Below are positions 22,992 to 25,999 of a stretch of DNA of 25,999 nucleotides, piece by piece. The stretch's first letter is position 1, and each line of letters starts with the position of its first letter. The stretch covers positions 1-25,999 of the forward strand of contig JAXMJH010000038.1 in assembly GCA_034376725.1 (NCBI GenBank). The letters are read 5' to 3'. This DNA is from UBA11164 sp034376725 (lineage in GTDB: Bacteria; Pseudomonadota; Gammaproteobacteria; Xanthomonadales; Xanthomonadaceae). Made by a program: the position numbers and the translations under genes. The notes beneath the pieces were generated by a model. That model was not told where the DNA came from. It ran no database searches and was given only the letters and a program-made list of their open reading frames with translations.

Positions 22992-23912
22992 TTATTCCGG
23001 CAGCTCGCCGCACGCGTCCCGTCGCTTTCGCGGAACAACCAGCACATCGCAGGCAAGACCAGCAGCTGCGTGCCGGCTCGTGCTGCCCAGCAGGTGGGCG
23101 GACAGCGGCGAACGCCCCTCGGCGCCCACCACCAGCAGATCGATATCGGCTTCGGCAACAAAAGCCGGCAGTACGCTCGCCGGACGGCCATCACGCAACG
23201 CGGGCAAGATGCGGGCACCCGGCTCGCCCAGTCTTGCGACGAACTCTTCCAATTCGCGCATGGCCATCTGGGCGGCTTGGCGACGGTAGTCATCCACGAC
23301 CTGCTGCGAAACGCCCACGAAGGCTAGCGTGCTGTCGAACGGCGGCTCATTGGCATGCACCAGCAACTGCACTGCCTCCGGCACCAGCTTCAATGCCAGC
23401 CGTGCCGCCTGCTCTGACGCCTCGGAAAAGTCGCTCGCCAATGCGACGCGCCGATAGCCGTTCTCGACATCCGTGCGGACCAGCAGCACCGGCGCGACCT
23501 GAAGGCGCAGCACACGATCGGCGGTAGAGCCGAGCAACGCGTCTCGCCATCCGCCCTCGCCGTGCGCTCCAACGACCACGATGTCGGCGGGATACTCTTG
23601 CAAATGTCCGTGAAGGCACTGATGCAGCGCGCCATCCAGCGCCGCGATGTCGCATTGGAGCACACCCTGCTCGCAGAGTCGGGCGCGCTCTTGGGCGAGC
23701 GCATGCTCGACAGCCTCGAAAACGGCGCTCTTGCTCAAGCCCAGCGGCAGTCCGCCGGCTGCGCTGCCGAGCCATCCGACCGATCCAACGGCATGCACCA
23801 GGCACAAGTGGGCGTCGTGCTGCCGCGCCAATTGGGCCGCTCTTTCCACGGCGCGGCACGCGCCTGGCGAAAAGTCGGTCGCTGCCAGTATTCGAGCGAT
23901 TGGCTGGGTCAT
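22992..23912 (-). CDS. Tandem-domain universal stress protein
   Basis: A 306-residue protein with two UspA domains, about 5-147 and 152-296. Each starts with the expected strand and Asp (RILAATDFSP and RVALASDFSE) and ends with the ATP-binding loop: VVVGAHGEGGWRDALLGST (G115 to T130) and VVGAEGRSPLSAHLLGST (G263 to T278). Both loops keep the G-2x-G-9x-G(S/T) spacing or nearly so, so nucleotide binding is likely. The ATG at 23912 overlaps the stop of the upstream antiporter gene as ATGA, so the two are co-translated. Usp proteins bound to cation transporters are known to regulate them; that this one senses nucleotide and controls its neighbour is inference. Confidence 0.93.
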   Translation of the reverse strand: MTQPIARILAATDFSPGACRAVERAAQLARQHDAHLCLVHAVGSVGWLGSAAGGLPLGLSKSAVFEAVEHALAQERARLCEQGVLQCDIAALDGALHQCLHGHLQEYPADIVVVGAHGEGGWRDALLGSTADRVLRLQVAPVLLVRTDVENGYRRVALASDFSEASEQAARLALKLVPEAVQLLVHANEPPFDSTLAFVGVSQQVVDDYRRQAAQMAMRELEEFVARLGEPGARILPALRDGRPASVLPAFVAEADIDLLVVGAEGRSPLSAHLLGSTSRHAAAGLACDVLVVPRKRRDACGELPE

Positions 23913-25552
23913 TGCTGATCTCGCAGATTTTCCAGGCTGGCACCGATTCGGCGTGCGGCGTGGTCGGCGGCATCGTGGAACGGCAACAGAATCTCATCGG
24001 CACCGGCCTCGGTCAAACGTCTGCCTTCGGCCGTAGAATGCGCGGTGACCGCGATCCGACCACGATAGCCCATGCGCCTAAGATTTCTGACCAAGTCGTA
24101 GTCGAGATCGGCGCTGCGCAAGCCACTGACCACCCAACGGGTCGACGCCAGGGGCAAGTTAGCCAGAAATTCATCGTCCTCGGCATCGCCAAACAGCACC
24201 TGCACTGACTTGGTGCTCTCCTTTGCCAGCACCTCCGGATCGAAGTCGACACCGACCACCCGCCAACCAGAATCGCGCAGCCGCTCGGCCAGCCGACGGC
24301 CATAACGGCCCATACCGAAGAGGATTGCATCGGCCGGCGGTGCCGGCGCCTCGATGGCCTTCTCGCGGAATGGATCGCGTCGCTCGAAAATGCCCAACCA
24401 TGGTTCGAACAGCGCATATAGCCGCTGCGAAAACAGGATCATGTACGTGCTCAGCGTGATCGTGATCAGGCCAACCAGGGTGACCAGCCCAAGAGCGGGA
24501 CCATCGACGTGCCCCAGGGCCACACCCATCGCCACGAAAATGATCGAGAACTCGCTGATCTGCGCCACCGTCAAGCCGGCCAGGAAGCCGGTACGCTTGC
24601 GATACCCCATGAACCCCATGATGGCCATGACGATCAACGGATTGCCGATCAATACGAACAGCGAGAGCGCAATGGCTGCTGGCACCTCGGCGCCCAGCGC
24701 TGAAAGATCGAGCTGGGTGCCCAGATGAACGAAGAAAAAGAGCAGCAGGAAGTCTCTCAGGCTCGATAGCCGCGCGTTGATGGCTTCGCGAAACGGCAGC
24801 GAGGCCAATGAGAATCCGGCAAGAAACGCGCCGATTTCCTTGCTGAATCCCAGCCACTCGCCGAGCGCCGCAAGCGCCGTGCCCCAAGCTACGGCGAAGA
24901 TCAGCAGAAGCTCTTGAGATGTCGCCACCGAGCGCACCAGTTTCGGCAGCACGAAGCGCATCAAAATTGCCACGGCCAGACCCAGCCCGCCGATTTTGAG
25001 CAGCACTTCCCCGAGCTGCGACAACCAACCGGTTCCTTCGCTGGCGGCACCTTGAGCGCCGATGGTGGTCATCGCCACCACGACGGCGATGTCCTGGACA
25101 ATCAAAAAGCCCATCGCGATTCGACCGTGCAGAGAGTCGATCTCGCGCTTATCGGACAGCAGCTTGACGATAATGATGGTGCTGGAAAAAGTCAGCGCCA
25201 CCGCCACATACAGCGCCCGCAGCCAGCCCATGTCCAGCGCCAGGGCGATCAGGAAACCGATGATGATGGTGAAGGCCAGTTGCCCCAAGCCGGTTGCCAG
25301 CGCCACCGGCCCGAGTTTGCGGATCAGGTGGATATCCAGCTTCAGGCCGACCACGAACAACAGGATCGTGACCCCGATTTCAGCCAGCAACTGCATCGGC
25401 TCGTGTGCGCCGACCCAGTTCAGCACCGATGGACCGGCCACGATACCGATCAGGATGTAGGCCACGATGACGGGTTGACGCAAGCGCAGGGCCACGAAAC
25501 CGAGCACGGCGGTGGCGAACAGCAAGAGTGCGAATTCCTGATAGATCGGCAT
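23909..25552 (-). CDS. Kef-type cation/proton antiporter (CPA2) with RCK/TrkA-N domain
   Basis: A 547-residue inner-membrane transporter. Start ATG 25552 is preferred over an in-frame TTG at 25558. The first 380 residues make 11-13 hydrophobic segments with CPA2 signatures: PVIVAYILIGIVAGPSVL in TM2, GVTILLFVVGLKLDIHLIRK, and VALTFSSTIIIVKLLSDKRE followed by the FLIVQDIAVV stretch with the conserved QD. From residue 407 a Rossmann RCK/TrkA-N domain begins (ILFGMGRYGRRLAERL, with GMGRYG at 413-418) and ends with VVGVDFDPE and HSTAEGRRL segments, the ligand-gated switch. Glutathione-binding features of KefB/C were not identified. It exchanges K+ or Na+ for protons. No strong ribosome binding site was seen. 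The downstream Usp gene overlaps by 4 bases. Confidence 0.92.
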   Translation of the reverse strand: MPIYQEFALLLFATAVLGFVALRLRQPVIVAYILIGIVAGPSVLNWVGAHEPMQLLAEIGVTILLFVVGLKLDIHLIRKLGPVALATGLGQLAFTIIIGFLIALALDMGWLRALYVAVALTFSSTIIIVKLLSDKREIDSLHGRIAMGFLIVQDIAVVVAMTTIGAQGAASEGTGWLSQLGEVLLKIGGLGLAVAILMRFVLPKLVRSVATSQELLLIFAVAWGTALAALGEWLGFSKEIGAFLAGFSLASLPFREAINARLSSLRDFLLLFFFVHLGTQLDLSALGAEVPAAIALSLFVLIGNPLIVMAIMGFMGYRKRTGFLAGLTVAQISEFSIIFVAMGVALGHVDGPALGLVTLVGLITITLSTYMILFSQRLYALFEPWLGIFERRDPFREKAIEAPAPPADAILFGMGRYGRRLAERLRDSGWRVVGVDFDPEVLAKESTKSVQVLFGDAEDDEFLANLPLASTRWVVSGLRSADLDYDLVRNLRRMGYRGRIAVTAHSTAEGRRLTEAGADEILLPFHDAADHAARRIGASLENLRDQQ

Positions 25553-25855
25553 CGGCAATCTGATTGTGCGCGGGTTCGAAAAACGAAGTTAGCACGATCA
25601 TCCTGCTGCAGTGGGACACAGCGATTGCCCAAGCCCAAAGCCCGCTTCGGGCGTGGCTGATCGGTTCCGATCATGGAACAATGCACCGGCCGGCGCAGAA
25701 CCGGCCAGCGGGACAGCGGGCGCGAATAATCGACTGGCTGCGCCGGCACCGCCAGCCGGTCGGGATATCGAACCGTCAACCGGCAAATTTTCAGGCTTTG
25801 CCGGTCGAGCCCATCGTCGGCTGCGTCAGGACAGGCAATCGACGACTCGCCGACC
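25553..25855. other. Upstream region of the antiporter operon
   Basis: About 300 bases up to the putative IS end. On the minus strand a small dyad TTCG-TTTTT-CGAA (near 25577-25589) lies close to the antiporter start. Several CCGGC words are scattered through 25686-25810. I could not fix a promoter and see no gene. Confidence 0.45.
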
Positions 25856-25999
25856 TGTTTGGATATTCCGCCCATGAGAAGCCACCGTTCCGGCGCATGG
25901 GAAGCCACTATTCCGGACCATGGGAAGCCAGTGGCGGGTGCCCGGTTGAGCGTGGGGCTGGCAGTCTAGATCGCTGGCGCGGATTTGTCTCCTTCGGGC
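25856..25999 (+). mobile_element. Probable end of an IS21-family element with 23-bp direct repeats
   Basis: Three direct repeats start at 25873, 25896 and 25919, each opening CATG(A/G)GAAGCCA and spaced exactly 23 bp; read on the other strand they are CCGGAATAGTGGCTTCCCAT-like. IS21-family ends carry two or three such internal repeats as transposase-binding sites, often with a CCGGAAT...GTGGC word. TGTTTGGATATTCCG at 25856 would be the outer tip, with the element running right out of the window. No istA start is visible in the remaining 60 bases. The family call is from recall of similar ends. Confidence 0.45.

Noticed and set aside
25450..25908. A 152-codon minus-strand frame ahead of the antiporter
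   Set aside because: It runs through the putative IS end and into the antiporter gene in another frame, and shows no protein character.

Overview
This is a high-GC window of the kind found in a gammaproteobacterial chromosome. The M56 protease/TonB-domain fusion, the exported versions of normally cytosolic enzymes, OmpW, and the dispersed repeats built on CGAAGCGAAGGCGCAGC and the GGATT...AATCC hairpin fit best with the Xanthomonadales/Lysobacterales. That placement is inference from gene content, not from a marker gene.

Left edge (1-1044): the 5' end of an IS256-family element has landed inside a type I-F cas1 gene. The first 92 codons of cas1 remain in the window. Divergent from cas1 is a gene-free 630-base regulatory stretch with a perfect dyad (673-691) and a textbook sigma-54 promoter (885-902). 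It drives a large secreted repeat protein (1045-3024) that ends at a strong intrinsic terminator. A repeat-filled spacer (3120-3730) follows, and then a stand-alone sigma-54 activator lacking a sensory domain (3731-4777), which is a candidate partner for that promoter.

Metabolic and envelope block (4778-15234): transketolase; the 5' stub of a decayed gene running head-on into a long acetyl-CoA hydrolase/transferase-family gene; ompW; a BlaI/BlaR1-like pair with two visible TACA/TGTA operators, whose protease also carries a TonB C-terminal domain; an ATP:ADP-antiporter-like MFS transporter; and a D-2-hydroxyacid dehydrogenase with a signal peptide.

Accessory island (about 15300-18770): AT-richer sequence with an orphan membrane protein, a possible integrase stub, a truncated REP-associated transposase (RAYT) with its direct repeats, a GIY-YIG/DUF4357 nuclease, and a nucleotidyltransferase-HEPN (MNT/HEPN) toxin-antitoxin-like pair. 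The pair's promoter is built from two 17-bp dyads spaced exactly 21 bp apart, one filling the -35/-10 spacer and one covering the predicted start site.

Right block (18796-25999): an exported RidA-like protein lacking the catalytic arginine, 2,4-dienoyl-CoA reductase (fadH), a SleB-type cell wall hydrolase, a Kef-type cation/proton antiporter translationally coupled to a tandem universal stress protein, and finally three 23-bp direct repeats that look like the end of an IS21-family element running off the window.

The most noteworthy items are the IS-broken type I-F cas1, the sigma-54 promoter with upstream dyad and a nearby orphan activator, and the MNT/HEPN pair with its double operator and a Tyr where HEPN RNases usually carry His.
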